Below, piece by piece: positions 36,412 to 49,651 of a stretch of DNA of 64,000 bases. Below the pieces are notes generated by a model, which saw nothing but the letters and a program-made list of their open reading frames with translations, was not told where the DNA came from and did no database searches. The stretch lies in contig NC_057765.1 in NCBI RefSeq assembly GCF_010389155.1, positions 23,562,980 through 23,626,979 of the forward strand. The letters run 5' to 3'. The translations under genes were made by a program, and so were the position numbers. Each line of letters begins with the position of its first letter. The first letter of the stretch is position 1. The stretch is from Erigeron canadensis. Lineage: Eukaryota > Streptophyta > Magnoliopsida > Asterales > Asteraceae.

Positions 36412-38315
36412 CAACCTGATCAGCAAGCCAAAAACTCATTTCAACCTTGATCAAACTTATAACCTTCAAATTGCAAAACAAACATCTTAAAACACATTCC
36501 AAAGATTTATAACAAATTCATAGACACATTTTAACATATTTACAACATCAAATTGTTTCGAATCCCATGAACACCATCATATGGGTCATTTACCCACTTT
36601 GACACTATTTTCGACCAAAATGCAACTTCACAAACTTTCTAAAATCTTTACACCTGATCATTTACATAGTTGTAACAAAAGTTTGACCATCAAATCAAAA
36701 TGTACTAAGAGCCATGAGGAGAGGGATTTCTAAGCCTCTAATCCAAAAGTTTGTCATTCATCCAAGAATGACCTAATACCTTCAAGTCTTGCAAAATCAA
36801 CTTCAAGCTCTAACCAACTCTTTCAATTCAACCACACTAGTTCCTTCTTCCGGAACTACCTATAAAATGGTAAACAACTAAAATATAAGCAAAGGCTTAG
36901 TGAATATACTTGCATACATTTACGAATACGAAGGAGGGCAAAGTGCAAGGACTTTCACATGTAACCTATGACACCGTCATGCCACATTTACATGCTCATC
37001 TTGCACACTAACAATACATATATGGATCCATATAAGCTAAACAATCATATCATTCACAACTATCGGGATTCTTAGGCCCTGGAGGTTCTTAGGCTTCATA
37101 TCATTACAACTATCGGGATTCTTAGGTTCCGGGGCCTCATAATCACAATGCCCCACATGGGCTTATGCCGCATCAATTACCACACATGGATAAATAAACT
37201 TCAACATGATGTGGTCAAATACCGCCCATGGACAAAAGGCTTCAACATGATGTGGTCAATTGATCCAACATATACATAAGGTATGCAAATATACTCACCT
37301 CCTCCGCAACTTGGAAAATAAAGCTAAAACGATAATGCACAACAAGCTTCAACCTATGATCATATCATAAAAATGCATAAGCTTACATTCACAACTTGAC
37401 TAGCTCAACCTAGCCATTCTCAATCACTAGCCTTTTCTAAACCCAAAACCCAACCCAATTGTCATTGAGTTACTTTCATCTTTAACAATAACATTAGGTA
37501 GTTCAACCTACCATTTTCATCCACATTTCAATAACTAGCAAAAACTCATCTTTTCTCATTAACTAAAATTTTCTCATGAACTTAACAATTTCATAATCAA
37601 ACACATCACTTAACTCAATGACAACTAGGTTATCTAAGGAATTGGGAAAATGTAACCATAAATCATATTCTAGAAAAAATCCCCAAATTGGTTCACTCCA
37701 TGAACCCTAATTTCAAAAGAAAGATGAAAACTAAATTAGGGGATATCAATACCTCAACAATGAAAGACAATAAATTAGGGTTTTCAGTTCACAATTTCTT
37801 TCCCTTTTTCTCTTAAATTTTCGGCCACCACCACAACCCATAAACCCTAACTTTTTAATTCTTGAATGAAGATTATTTGACGGTGATGATTATTATGGAT
37901 GTTCTTATCCTTGAATTTGAAGGAATTTATCTTTGATTTTGAGAGAATGAGATGGAGTGCATGTAGAAAATGAAGAAGAAGAAGATAATGGGTGGAAGAG
38001 TGAGTCATAAGCCAAAATAGATGGCCGGCACTCTTTGGAGATGCCACGCCTCATCTCTCAATTTTTGTGGGTATTTTACTCGTTATCCGCTAAAGTTCCA
38101 ACTAAATTAACCCAAAATGGGTGGACGCACCTATAAGAACCGACCTTAGTTCAACATGAAAACTTATAGGTAATATAAATTCTAGTGAAATTATAGTAAC
38201 CCATTTCTAGAAACTATTTTTCATATAATAAGTATCAGACTTTACCTAAGCTTAGGTATTATCACTTTAAAAAAAGTTACAAATTAAACCTTTAAATTTG
38301 ATAAACATACATAAC

Positions 38316-38327
38316 CCCCCCCCCCCC
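38316..38327 (+). repeat. Poly-C run
   Basis: Twelve C in a row occur in the 3' flank of ALG2. Its length may be unreliable. Confidence 0.7.
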
Positions 38328-38492
38328 TCAAATTTTACATAACCTTCCCCTAAATTTTACATAATCCATAGGTACTGCATGTTTTACCTAACATTTTCCC
38401 ATATATCATAAACGTTTTTACAAGTAAATGTAAATGCCAAATGGTCAATAGGAAGATCTAACTTCGTCTGGCAAAAGATGCAGAACTTTTCT

Positions 38493-41400
38493 TTATTCTG
38501 ATTTTGATCTTTTATCTTGTTTACTCTTTGCTACTATACTGGTGAGATACTGATTCAATTGGTCTCCAAAGGTCTTTGTAGAAAATGTTGTGGAAACATG
38601 GGAGCGTGCTTTTGAACCCATTGTTTCTGCCAAAGAGGGGTCCTTAAGAAACTTCGCCATGGCCAACGAGAAGTTTTGTGGGGTTGGGTCACACAAAAAC
38701 CCTGTTTCACCATCTTTCACTGTCTCTACAGGTCCACCACTATTGCATGCTATTACAGGCTTATGTGCAGCCATTGCCTCCAATGGAACAATGCCAAAAT
38801 GTTCATCCTGAAATCACACAAATCCTAGGTTAAAACAAGAGTCCAATTAGAAACAGGCCTCAGAATGTTTAATAGATCATGTCAGTTATACTACGTAAAG
38901 TTAGGAAATTTGATGGGTTATGTAGTAGGTCAAGATAGGTAGCTTTAGATATGGGTCAGGTTGGGTATCAGTGGCGGATCCAGGGTTTTTCACAACAGGG
39001 TCCATACTTACATACAAATGAAACAGATACAATACACATGTATTCGATACATATACACAAGGTTTAACACTTTTTCGTTAGTTTCCATGCTAATGAGTTC
39101 CATAAGATAATTAACAAGGATCCAACTACAATTGTAAATATCGACTATTTATAATTCTTGAAACTAATAGGGTTTTTTACCACCATCACATATATGTGGG
39201 TTCACCCTTCATTATGCTGACCTGGAAAACTTCTGTCATAAAAAAATATCTGCATACAAAATAACTAGTGTTTCAACTTTTAAATATGATTACAAAGTAT
39301 ATATTATCTAAATATGATCTCTATTTTTAAAAAGAATTATCTTAGGAGGTTGAATTCATGGATTAATATACATATGGCAGTTTACAAGCTTTTGACCCAA
39401 TTAATCTTGGCTATAAAAAAAATCTATTTTACCCTTTTGCTTCATAAATAAATGGGTCAGAATCACCACCGACACTTGCTGAGGGTTTTTGACCAAAAAA
39501 CTTAAAATGCTATTGGTTTACACCATTAACATTTGTTTCGATTCTACATTTTGTGGGTCTGATGTGTATCAGACCCGGAAATAGCAACACAATAAGAATA
39601 AAACAGAATATAAGAGAAAGAACAAGACAATCGATAGATAATCTGGATTAATGCCCAAGTGGCCCCTAATCTGGATTAATGCTTCAGCAGCCCGAGTTTC
39701 TAAGAACAATAATAATCTCCACACCTAACCCTAATGGCTGGCAGCCTTATTTGTAGACGGACTTGACCTAATCTTGGAGAACAAGTAACTTCCAAGAATA
39801 ACAAGACAATTATTATAAACCGACACTTAACACCCTTGGACTTCTGGTTCATGTCAGGGTCTAATATAGATTCTTCTCAACCGGGCCAATATAAGCAAAT
39901 GAGATAAATTGGTGTTTGATTTACACAAATAGCATCTAAAACTTTCATAGTGCAACTGTGCAAAGGAGAGGAAATAATTCATTTCAGATACTAGAGAAAC
40001 TTGAAATATAGAGGTTTTTAAGGTACCTTTGGTGTGTATATAACACAGAGGCAATCAGAAAGAAGGGCATTTCTTTCAGCAGTGGGACAAGATGTGATGA
40101 ATTTCACCTGATTTGAAACCCCTTTAATTTCTGCCAAGAATTTAAGCTGCTCTAAATAGTCAACATTCTCTCTCAACCGCTGATCGAATCCACCTGCAGA
40201 GAAATGAAATGAATAGAAAGATCGAAAACATAGTACGTGTATGTGTGTTCAGTGATAAAACTGACATGAATCTTTATTAGTTAGCATGCATGGAATAAGT
40301 GTAATCAGGTACTGAACTGGGAGTCTCAGAGTAGACTGTCTGTGCATAATTTTGTATCTACTATTTCAAATTATCATTAAATTAGATGGAATGTGGTGAA
40401 CTCCAAATGACAAAATATGTAGCATAAGATTACATAGATACATGTTCTAAGGTTTCTTGACCAAAAACCAAACTTGAGAACTTGAAAGTATTGCTTCCCA
40501 CTAGAGGTGGACAAAATGAGCGAGAGAGGCAGCACATAGTGACAGTAGTGTCGTGCTAGGTTGACCAGAAACATCTTTGTACAACTTTTCATGAAAGATA
40601 TGGTGTGCTACACATGGTTACAAAAACATAATATTAAGATAATGATCTGATATCTTGCAGAAATCGATGTAAAAGGTTGCATAAAAAAAAAAACACTTTG
40701 TGCAACAGATATCCTGTTCGACCAGAGCATAACTGAATTTATGGATTTTGCCCAATTGATTATTAACCAGGGAAACATAGCACAAGTGACACGTTCATAA
40801 GTAAATCATCAAAGTTGACACCTCTGCTTCCTGTCAATTGGTGCCTGTTATGATAAGTCAGACAATACAAAGTGCAGCACTTAAACATAGAACGCTCTGA
40901 TTATCCTCAGTACTGCACGAGTATTGCTCATACAAAAAGAAGTAAAGATACAAAATTTCAATACAAACTACAGATAAGCGAATGTTTCCTCTTGAGCTAA
41001 GTGCTAAAAATATTCCTATTTAAATCATCAAAGTTATGTTAGAGATGAAGGGATGTTTTTATCATCAAGGTATAATCTTTAAACAGATCCATACTAAGTT
41101 GTGTACATTATAGAAGAGAAAAAATGTTACCAGCCAACTACCACTCTAACTATAAGGTTAGCGCAAATGTAAAGAAAGTTCAACAAAACCTGAAACCAAG
41201 ACTCCTATCCTTATGCTATAACCGATTTGCAACTCAAAAAATACTGTAGCTTGGTGCTGTTAATTTAACCTCATGTTAATAACGATTGCAACACGTATTT
41301 TTAACTTATGAAGAAATAAATGTACAAGGCAAGGAGGGACATTTTCCAGGGTGAAAGTATTATACTTGCAGATATATTGAATGCAACTTAGTACATATAA

Positions 41401-42705
41401 ACGATGAAATGGCATGTAGTCAAAGACACTTGCCTGCAATAGTCAATGTCGCATCGGGAGAGCCAAGCATCGCAAATGCTGATATTGCTAGGTCTATGTT
41501 CTTTTTTCTTTCAAAACGGTTGATTGAAAGAAAATTCAACCTGCAAAGATAAAAATCTGAACTAAGACCCAAAAACCAGAGAAGTGAAAACTTCAGATTT
41601 AGGTTCGGTGAACCTCAAAATAGAAAGATACCAAGAGAAAGAGAGTGTAATGCTTTACTTATAAGCATTTGGCTCGTTGAACTGGGCCAAATTTACTGCT
41701 GGATAGAGCACGGCTGGTCTTATACCCTGAGAATCAAGACGCTTGAAAGTTGCAGCAAAAGTGGACGCTGTAAATTTGCTATTGACAAGAATCAGATCGG
41801 CCATTCCTGTTGTTAATTGTTCTAAAAAGTTTATGGGCATCCGGTATATCCTTCTAAGAAGAGAATTGTGTTTAGCGAGCAACAAATCAGGGAAATGACA
41901 ATAGAAAACAACCTACATTAAAAGCACCAACTATAAACATTCCATATGTAACACAAGTATAAATAAGAAACACAGCTTTAGTAACCTTTGTAGACTTTTT
42001 TAACTTCAAAATTGGAAGGACAACGGAAACTTGATCGGCAAGCACAACATCAAAAGAAGGCCACTTGAACAGAACACAAAGAGCGACAAAAATGCAACGC
42101 AGATACGCACAGACTGCATGAAACCGATAAAAAATATGTCTGGGTAGAAACGACCCATATACAGTAACTGCAAATGTCCCTAGATATACAAAACAATGCA
42201 CATGTTACATACAAATGAAGTAATTAAAATTTATCAAAGTTGAGCAAAAAAAAAAAAAAAGAAAGAAAATTCCATACCCGCAAGGGTCTCCTCAAAACAG
42301 CGGCTCGTGTCATGATGAGACGTGAAAATGTGAAACATTATGACCATGTGAAGCAAGTTCAACTGCTGCATCAACTATTAACCTTTCCGCTCCTCCTAAG
42401 AAAAACAATGTGTATAAAGTCATATAGATTTCTCCATCTCAATTTATATAATCTTAGACGCTTTGATGACATGGCACCGACTTTGATAATATATAAGGCA
42501 ACTTAAAATGAAACCTGTTACTAATCGGATTAATACAATCGCAATAAATTGGATTGTATTTAAGCCAAGAGTATAAAAAATGATTCTAAACCCTAGCAGA
42601 ATAATACTCGTAGTAAGTTAAGCAAAAAATAATTGTGATGAATTTTGTAAGAGGGTAAAAGTACAAACCAATTCCTAAATCAGGATGAATAATGGCGATG
42701 TTCAT
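38493..42705 (-). CDS. ALG2: ALG2 alpha-1,3/1,6-mannosyltransferase, seven exons, with an apparent frameshift in exon 2
   Basis: ALG2 adds the second and third mannoses to the dolichol-linked N-glycan precursor on the cytosolic face of the ER. Exons on the minus strand: 42705-42669, 42395-42278, 42179-41986, 41912-41659, 41540-41434, 40193-40027 and 38807-38493. They would encode about 396 residues. Landmarks are [20 protein letters not shown] at the start, [36 protein letters not shown], and the GT4 EX7E motif in [20 protein letters not shown]. Intron 5 uses a GC donor (CAG|GCAAGT at 41433). Exon 2 has one base too many at the TTT of AATGTTTCAC (42333-42335). As given, the frame ends at a TGA shortly after, while all other exon phases agree only if that base is absent. 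This is either a real lesion or a sequence error. Confidence 0.9.
39555..39576. repeat. Perfect 9-bp hairpin at the end of a repeat-like segment
   Basis: GGGTCTGAT-GTGT-ATCAGACCC is a perfect inverted repeat in ALG2 intron 6. The following 290 bases (to CATGTCAGGGTCTAAT near 39865) are GC-richer and contain a direct repeat of AATCTGGATTAATGC (39640 and 39669), resembling an inserted LTR or MITE fragment. No boundary could be fixed. Confidence 0.5.
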
Positions 42706-45700
42706 CTCTGCACAGGAATGCTCATTCAATCTTCTGTTTGTTTGTTAATTTTGTTAAAAAACTTTGAGTTAAACAAAATTACCGCGGCGTGAAAGTTGAA
42801 ACAATCCGTTTTTAATGTAGTGAAAATTTGTTTGTTAATTTTGTTGTTACACGCTTAAATTTGTTTCTTAAGATTTTAGGTTTATTTTATGCATATGAAT
42901 TAAGTTGATTAATTATTTTTTTAAACTTAAATATGAATGGACTCTATACTCAATTTTTCTTATGTTTAATAATGTACTATATATGAAAAATGATTAATCA
43001 ACCTAATTTATATGCTTAAAAATCAAACTAAAATTTTAAGAATTTAACATGTGGTACTAATTATCTTTTTCAATTTTGCCTCCTAATTTTTTCACATGTC
43101 ATCATCTTACTATTAGGCATATTTTTAATCACACCAGTTAAATTAGTTTATCATTATCCATTATATATTGATTCATCTTGATTGTTAATGCCTAAGATAC
43201 AACTGTATAACATTACAAACACTATAACCTAAATATTGTTATAAAGTTAGTTGTAATACATCAAATTTTTCTTTTATATATTCAAATAAATTAAAAGAAA
43301 GAGGTTTTTTCTTCCCAACTCACCCTGTGTACTTATCAAAATCTTATGATATGTTTTTGGGTTATTTTAAAGAAGCAAAAGAAAAGAATATAAAGGATTG
43401 TAAAATGAGTTATATTCTTGAGTTTATTTAAGTAATGAAAAACAAATAAAATGAGAGGATTTAAAAGGATAATTTAGTTGTTTTTGTTAAAAATATTTTT
43501 GTCTCATATTTGAGATGATCAACTTTTACCTCCAATCTTTTCACTTCTTTTATAAACTAAACTTGAGAACATAATGTAAGGACGTCACTAGCTATTATAT
43601 AAAACAAATGACCACAAGCAATCAATCTATTATTATACCTATTTTTCCCCTTTACCCCTAACAACTAAATATTAGAATCTTGAATATATATTAAAACAAA
43701 ATCCTTAATTCCAAATTTAAAAAATATGGACCATTGATTGAATTTGATAACTTATTTTCCATCATTGGATTATATTGATGACATCATCAATATTCAAAGA
43801 ATTAATCAATAACATTTTTAGTCCTTAAACTTTTATATTAATGTGTCTACCATTCAATAACTTTCTTAATTACATCTTTTAAATAATAATACTTTGAATT
43901 TCTTAATGTTAGTAATTTATAACTATGTAAAATTATAGACAACACTATAATATATTTTCATGTATATAAAGTTTTTTTTGTATATTTCTATTTCTAAAGT
44001 CGCGTAAGTGATACGAGTTTTTGATAAAATTTTCATTTAAAATTGATTAACAAATTGAATATGGTATTTAGATTTTGATTAAAAAAAATTTATTTGATAA
44101 ATTTACTACACGTTTATTTATTTGTCGACAATCTGTACCATTTGTTTCACTAACTTTCTTTTGATAAGAATTGTAGTTGTATTATTTTTTATTTTTTAAA
44201 AATATTTATTCATCATAAAGCATTAAAACTATGATATAATTATTACGAGAAATTTTAATTACATTTTCCTTTCATTATTAAACCTTTACTTTCAATGACA
44301 CCACAAGTTTTTTTCAAATACTTTTATGCTACATGGTTTTTAGATGTGATTTTTAAATCCATGAATTAAAATAACACATTTGATACTCTTATTATGAGTA
44401 AAAGATATGTAGCTTACACGTAGTGTTAATAAAGATATATATATATATATATAATATTTCACAATTAAGATAATGAAGAACTACACTAATTAGAATATAT
44501 GTTTGAAAAAATTTGTTAGCATTACATGTATACATTTTAGTTCTATGGTTGAAAAAATTATTTGTTAGCATTTTAACTTGACAATAAACATGATATTCTA
44601 ATTGTGGTTCAAAAATATGTAAATATTTATTTAGAGGATCATTTTCATATATTAAAAGTTTTTAATATAAAAAACTATATATACAAATCACGCATATTAC
44701 GTGGGTAATAAACTAGTTTTTATAATATATTTAATGAAGTTAAATTATAACATCTACTATTTTACTCTTAAAATATCTATATTATCCCTTTTTACATCAA
44801 CAACCTACACTATTCATCGTTGTTACTACTACTAGTCTCAACCGACACCACCCGTTGTTGCCGCCAACCACTGCTAACACCATCGTAATTGTATCGTGCG
44901 AGAATCCGTCTAATATACTATGTCGTGTAAAACATATTTGTGAAATTCATTACTAAAGTTAAAATCATGTAAATTAAAATAAATTAAATGAGTTAGATGT
45001 AAAAATGAAAAGTTTGACTAAATATCTAAAGTAAGTATTGTTAAGATTTAGGTTGTAAAGATATAAAGATCATTTTGCATATCAAAATTTATAATATTTA
45101 ACATCAGGTGTGAAACTTTTACATAGTAATATAGGCTAGTGAGGCTACTTACGGTGTGTGATGGCTCTGGATATGTCATCGTTAGTCTCATTATTAAATT
45201 ATAATTGTAGAAATGAAATGTTTGTTTGAGAATATACAAGGTAAGTATTATCTATCTATTATATAAATAAAAGAAAATTATGATGACATAAGATATTTTA
45301 AATATTGATCTTGTATGATTTTCCAACACATCCTTTTAATTTAATTATGACATCATAATCATACTTTGTTAATTTAAAATTGAAAAACCCCACTAAATGC
45401 TTATTTAAAAATCCTAAAACTTTTATTCGAGACAAAGAAAATTATCCTTTTATTCTATAATTTTTAATTATATAAATAAAAGAAAATTGTGATGACATAA
45501 GATTTTTTAAATATTGTCTTGTATAGTTTCCCAACACATCCTTTTAATTTAATTATGACATCATTATCATACTTTATTAATTTAAAATTGAAAAAAACCC
45601 CACTAAATGCTTATTTAAAAATCCTAAACTTTTATTTGAGACAAAGAAAATTATTTTTTATTCTATAAATTTTATGAAATGTCTTTTTTATTTTAACGCA

Positions 45701-46497
45701 ATTGGTATTCTCATTTTATATAGTTTTTGTATTAGTCGATTCACTATCTTTATATCAAATATCAAGTTATAATATATGAATAAAAAAAGTTACATACATT
45801 TTCTTTTACATATTATTGGTTTTACATATTATTCTGAATACCCTACTAGTATATTATTGTAAAATAAACGAGAGACATGGATAAGGGATGATAGAAAACG
45901 AAGTATATACAATTATACATAAAACATATTCACGGGTTCAAAGAAAAATCAAATTAATAAAAAATAAAAAGTTAATTACCTTTTCGAGTTTGAAAAAGGG
46001 GGAAAAAACGAAATAAAAAAGAATATAGTTTTATAATTATGTTCTTTCTATACTATTACACTTTAAAATATAAAAACCATACATACTCAATAACTCAAAA
46101 AAAATTGAGAATACACACTTAAAAATTAAAATATCCTTAAACTTCTTTACTATATACAATTGAGTTTAGCTCGTAAGAGTATATATACGGCTCAACTCCG
46201 TTCATACTTATACCGTAATGATGCTTTAGATTTTCAAATTAAAAGTTTTTCAATACTTTATGCTTGTAGGTTTGGAGGTGTATTAGTGTGTCATATGTGC
46301 CTATGTGGTAAGGTTGGTCATGGCCTACCCCTGAATGTCATTTGAACAATTTGATATGATAAATTTAAATATTTACTCACACTCAATGACATGATAGTTG
46401 TTGGTTTTGGTCAAAAACACTTGTTTCTTGTATTTCGTGAGCAGTAAAACTCCAATACGCCTTTTTTGTTCGTCCAACAAAGACCAAACAGATGTCT
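42706..46497. other. AT-rich intergenic region, repeat remnants only
   Basis: No protein-like frame is visible. A possible Helitron-type remnant runs from about 43587 (TCACTAGCTATTATATAAAA) to CACGCATATTACGTGGGTAA then CTAGT near 44715. This has the CTAGT end and a short hairpin, but is unproven. (TA)n occurs near 44435. A 209-bp tandem duplication lies at 45258-45675. Confidence 0.45.
45258..45675. repeat. 209-bp tandem duplication
   Basis: ATTATATAAATAAAAGAAAA starts at 45258 and again at 45467. Both copies continue through GATGACATAAGAT, CCAACACATCCTTTTAATTT and ACCCCACTAAATGCTTATTT to GAGACAAAGAAAATTAT. Divergence is a few percent. The start resembles the TATATAATAAAAG-type 5' end of short Helitron-like repeats. 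Confidence 0.85.
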
Positions 46498-46977
46498 CTA
46501 AGCTTTAGCTCTGTAGCCATAAGAAAGTGGGATAAAACTCATGCATGTGTATATATCATGGGTTCGAGGCTCCACTATATTTTCCCCACTATTCACATCA
46601 GCAACAACACTCTCAGGAGCAACCCGTGACCTTACAATGGATGGCTCAGCACGGTTTGAGCGAATGGAATAGTTTCCATCAATATGCTCATCCCAATGCA
46701 AGCTAGCTTTCCTGTGAGCTCGCACTTGGGCAAGTTCTTGCTCAATTCTTAGTAGTTGAGCTCGCATAGCCCTTGTTTCCTCAAACATTTGGGCTTGAGC
46801 CAGAATCTGCTCAATAACCAGGTTTGCTCGATCAATTTCGGACCTAGTTGGTTGTTCACTGGGATATGGCCTTCAAATAGGCCTTTGGTTAGCCGGATTT
46901 CCAGCCTAGCTCCGGTTAAGAGAAGCATTGCTAGCGGCAGCTCTATCACGTTGACTAGTAGCACGAGTATTAACCAT
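46498..46977 (-). pseudogene. gag N-terminal remnant with two in-frame stops
   Basis: The frame starts MVNTRATSQRDRAAASNASL, then meets TAG (near 46906) and TGA (near 46873), and continues in the same frame through EIDRANLVIEQILAQAQMFE and a coiled-coil-like stretch (LLRIEQELAQVRAHRK) to TAA at 46498. The stops equal CAG and CGA with a C-to-T change, the pattern left by deamination of methylated cytosine in silenced repeats. Confidence 0.7.
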
Positions 46978-47220
46978 TTTGTCTACAACGAAATGATGAC
47001 GATTAGAGATGAATCGAGTGAGAACAAAAGAGAGGTTAGGGCCTACTTAGTTACATAAACATATTCAAGCCTTAAACCTACACTCTCACTCATCCCAACC
47101 CGTCCTAAAGGCATTTCATCATAAAGCTAGAGCATTACTACTTAAGCCTATCATTTCTCATGCGGTTTAAGTCCAAAATCCTATGGCTTTGGCCGACTTT
47201 GGGTTCACTTAAACCATTTC

Positions 47221-47230
47221 TCTGATACCA
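47221..47230 (-). other. Primer-binding site, initiator tRNA-Met type
   Basis: TGGTATCAGAG on the minus strand, three bases after the LTR end at 47234, complements the 3' end of plant initiator methionine tRNA. Confidence 0.8.
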
Positions 47231-48862
47231 CCATGTTACACCCGTCATTTAAAAACCTGGATTTTCAAAATCTTTGCCAAACGACATTCAAAATGTAACG
47301 GAAAAGATCACTTTAAAATCTGTCACATTCGTAACGGATGGTACCTTTATAAATGGTGTTACTAATAAGCATCATCAAAATAATAAAAGTAAATCCAAGT
47401 CTTGACACCAACATAAATGCCACAATATTACAAGTCTTTAAACGTAAATGAGATAGCCAAAACATAAGGCTAATGGAAAGTCTAATCGTTCAAAAGTCTT
47501 TGCTAGTCTTCTTTATTCATACTACCCAATCTCACCAAGCTAATCTTCGCATAGCTCAAACTTGATTATCCTGAAGGCAGAACATTTTCAAAAGAACAAG
47601 TGTTAGCTAATAAATTAGCTAAGTAAGATAACATGGTATTGAAAACATTTGTCATTTAATATATATTAACAAAATCATCTTTTAATGTCAATATCACATT
47701 CATTTGAACCATTGCACTTATAACTTAAAATAACACAATAGGATCATCATGTACCTAATGTACCTAACTTTTCTTTCTTTATCTTTCTTTACTTTTCTTT
47801 ATTTCTTTGCCTAGACATAAGCTAAGTGACTTATGTCACTCACATAGGGATGCGGGGTTTGTGTGCAGGCGGTCATAGACCATACATGGAGTCCTCACAC
47901 CCGACATGATGGGTAAAATATAAGGTGGTCCATCGGCGTTGTTAAGGAATGACAAAGTCAATCCAACTGAATAAATCGTTTATGCCTTTATGCAATGGTG
48001 GTTAGTTACTCCACCCGGAATAATCAAACATAACTATGTCACGGGAGGTATCATGATTCCCAAACCATGTGACCAAATACGCACAAACTCCGAGGAGGTA
48101 GCACGGGTTAAGCTTAACACAAGACTTTACATATTGCTCAAGACTTTTAATCTTTATATTAGTTTAGGTTACACTTTCACCTAAGCTAATTACATATCAT
48201 CTTTTACTTTAGGGCCCTTAACGTGCACGTGAACATGACAATCCTAATCAAAGGACTAGTAACTAGGTGATCAAGCCACGCATGCAATCATATAAAATAA
48301 CATTTCATCATCTCATAGTCACATAACATAATCATCTCATCATTTCATGCGTATATACTTACCTCATACCTTTCCAACCTGCATAAGCATGTTATACATC
48401 TTAAATGGTAAGTATCATATCCCATAGTAGCCTCCCATAATCACTCATAAACGTATAAACATATATACATGTCCATTTGGGAAGTTTACTTATGAATATC
48501 ATATTTTGTTGTACCATCAGGTGACAAAAGATGTTATCTTACCTCAATGGAGTGGACAACAATCACAAATAGGTTTAACATACTTGACAAGTATTCTCGA
48601 CTACCTATAACTATTAAACGATTATTAACAAACTAAAAACCTACTTACTTATGATCAAACCAAGCTTAAATGCTTAAAAACTTGATCTTCATTCATTATT
48701 TCAATCATCTGAATACTTTCAGTTTTGATTCATATTTGAAGGACATTACCATTGGAAAATAGACTCTCTCACGATTTCGTGGATAGCTTACTCATCAAAA
48801 AAGGATTTTACGGTTTGAAAGTTTTGACTTTTCAAAAACTGAGTAGTTTGCATTCTGGACTC

Positions 48863-48980
48863 GTGATGCGACATGACCACCATGGTCACGACATGACCTC
48901 TAACCAAAAACCCAATTTTTCAACTTTTGTAATTTAGATGCGACATGACCATCTTGGTCACAACATGACCACCTGCGGGT
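48863..48980. repeat. Two TGACCA-NNN-TGGTCA palindromes within repeated GCGACATGACC blocks
   Basis: GATGCGACATGACCACCATGGTCACGACATGACC and a second version with ATCT in place of ACCA both hold the inverted repeat TGACCA...TGGTCA. They are 88 bases apart in the LTR at 47234-49629. The core differs from the CTGCGSCGCAG type but the layout is similar. Confidence 0.75.
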
Positions 48981-49651
48981 TTATTCAGTTTTGCATGTTT
49001 TTCACATCTAAACGAATCCAAACATATCCAAAAGTTATTCCCATGACTTATACACTTAAAATTGACCTTGTTTAAGGTTCAATTGATGACTTGATGCCAC
49101 CAATTGATCCGGAAATCAACTACATCAAATCTATGATCACTTAATTACCGAAAAACGTTATTGATCGTTTAAAACATCATGATTATTTAATCCCAACCCT
49201 TATGGTCAGAATGAATGGATGAAAATGATCAAAAAGACTTACCATATGATCAAAGAATGATGTATCACCTGTAGGAAAGTTTATAGGATCGAAATCTATT
49301 GAAAAACACTATTGAATCATCCCGAAACCACAAGAATTGAGAGAAGAGTGATTAGGGTTGTAAGAGGGAGTCTTATGGAGAATAAAATCTGATTATGGGG
49401 AATAATAGGTCACGCATATAACCCATATTTGTTGTACCCACTTTCCAAAACATAACAATTAGATCCCTCAACTTTAAAACTTCACATCTAAGGCTTTTCT
49501 TTCTATCGGGAATACATTATGACTTACCAAGCACTCGACTTTCATAATTTTACTTTAATTAGTTTCATTTAACATACTTTAATCATACTAAACACATAAG
49601 CATTTTGATGTGTAAAATCGAGTTGTAAAATTTATAAACTAGAATACCTAA

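Larger units (their letters stand above)
36191..38115 (-). mobile_element. LTR fragment B, reversed (same family)
   Basis: Read on the minus strand from about 38115, it follows the inner solo LTR: AACTTTAGCGGATAACGAG, GGAGGAGGTGAGTA, GACCACATCATGTTGAAG, and the segment with CCCTCTCCTCATGGCTC. Its 5' terminus is missing, and similarity stops at AATTAACCC near 38115. At the low-coordinate end it carries the palindrome cluster 36246-36411 and a TATATATATATAAAAAG directly after it. The join with fragment A forms an inverted arrangement of two partial LTRs. Confidence 0.7.
46498..49629 (-). mobile_element. Truncated Ty3-type LTR retrotransposon: 5' LTR, primer-binding site and start of gag
   Basis: Read on the minus strand: a long LTR (about 49629-47234) ending GACGGGTGTAACA, then TGG and the primer-binding site TGGTATCAGA (47230-47221) matching the 3' end of initiator methionine tRNA, a leader, and a gag start at 46977. 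Downstream of about 46498 the element is lost; no protease or pol is present. The LTR start is decayed (TTTACAACTCGATTTTA, probably from TGTAACACCCCGATTTTA). Long LTR and tRNA-Met primer fit a Tekay-like chromovirus. Confidence 0.72.

Noticed and set aside
38590..38811. Plus-strand frame opposite the last ALG2 exon.
   Set aside because: Antisense shadow of the conserved exon.
38965..38995. AGTGGCGGATCCAGGG in ALG2 intron 6 as a transposon end.
   Set aside because: A very common plant repeat motif, but no second end or target duplication could be found.
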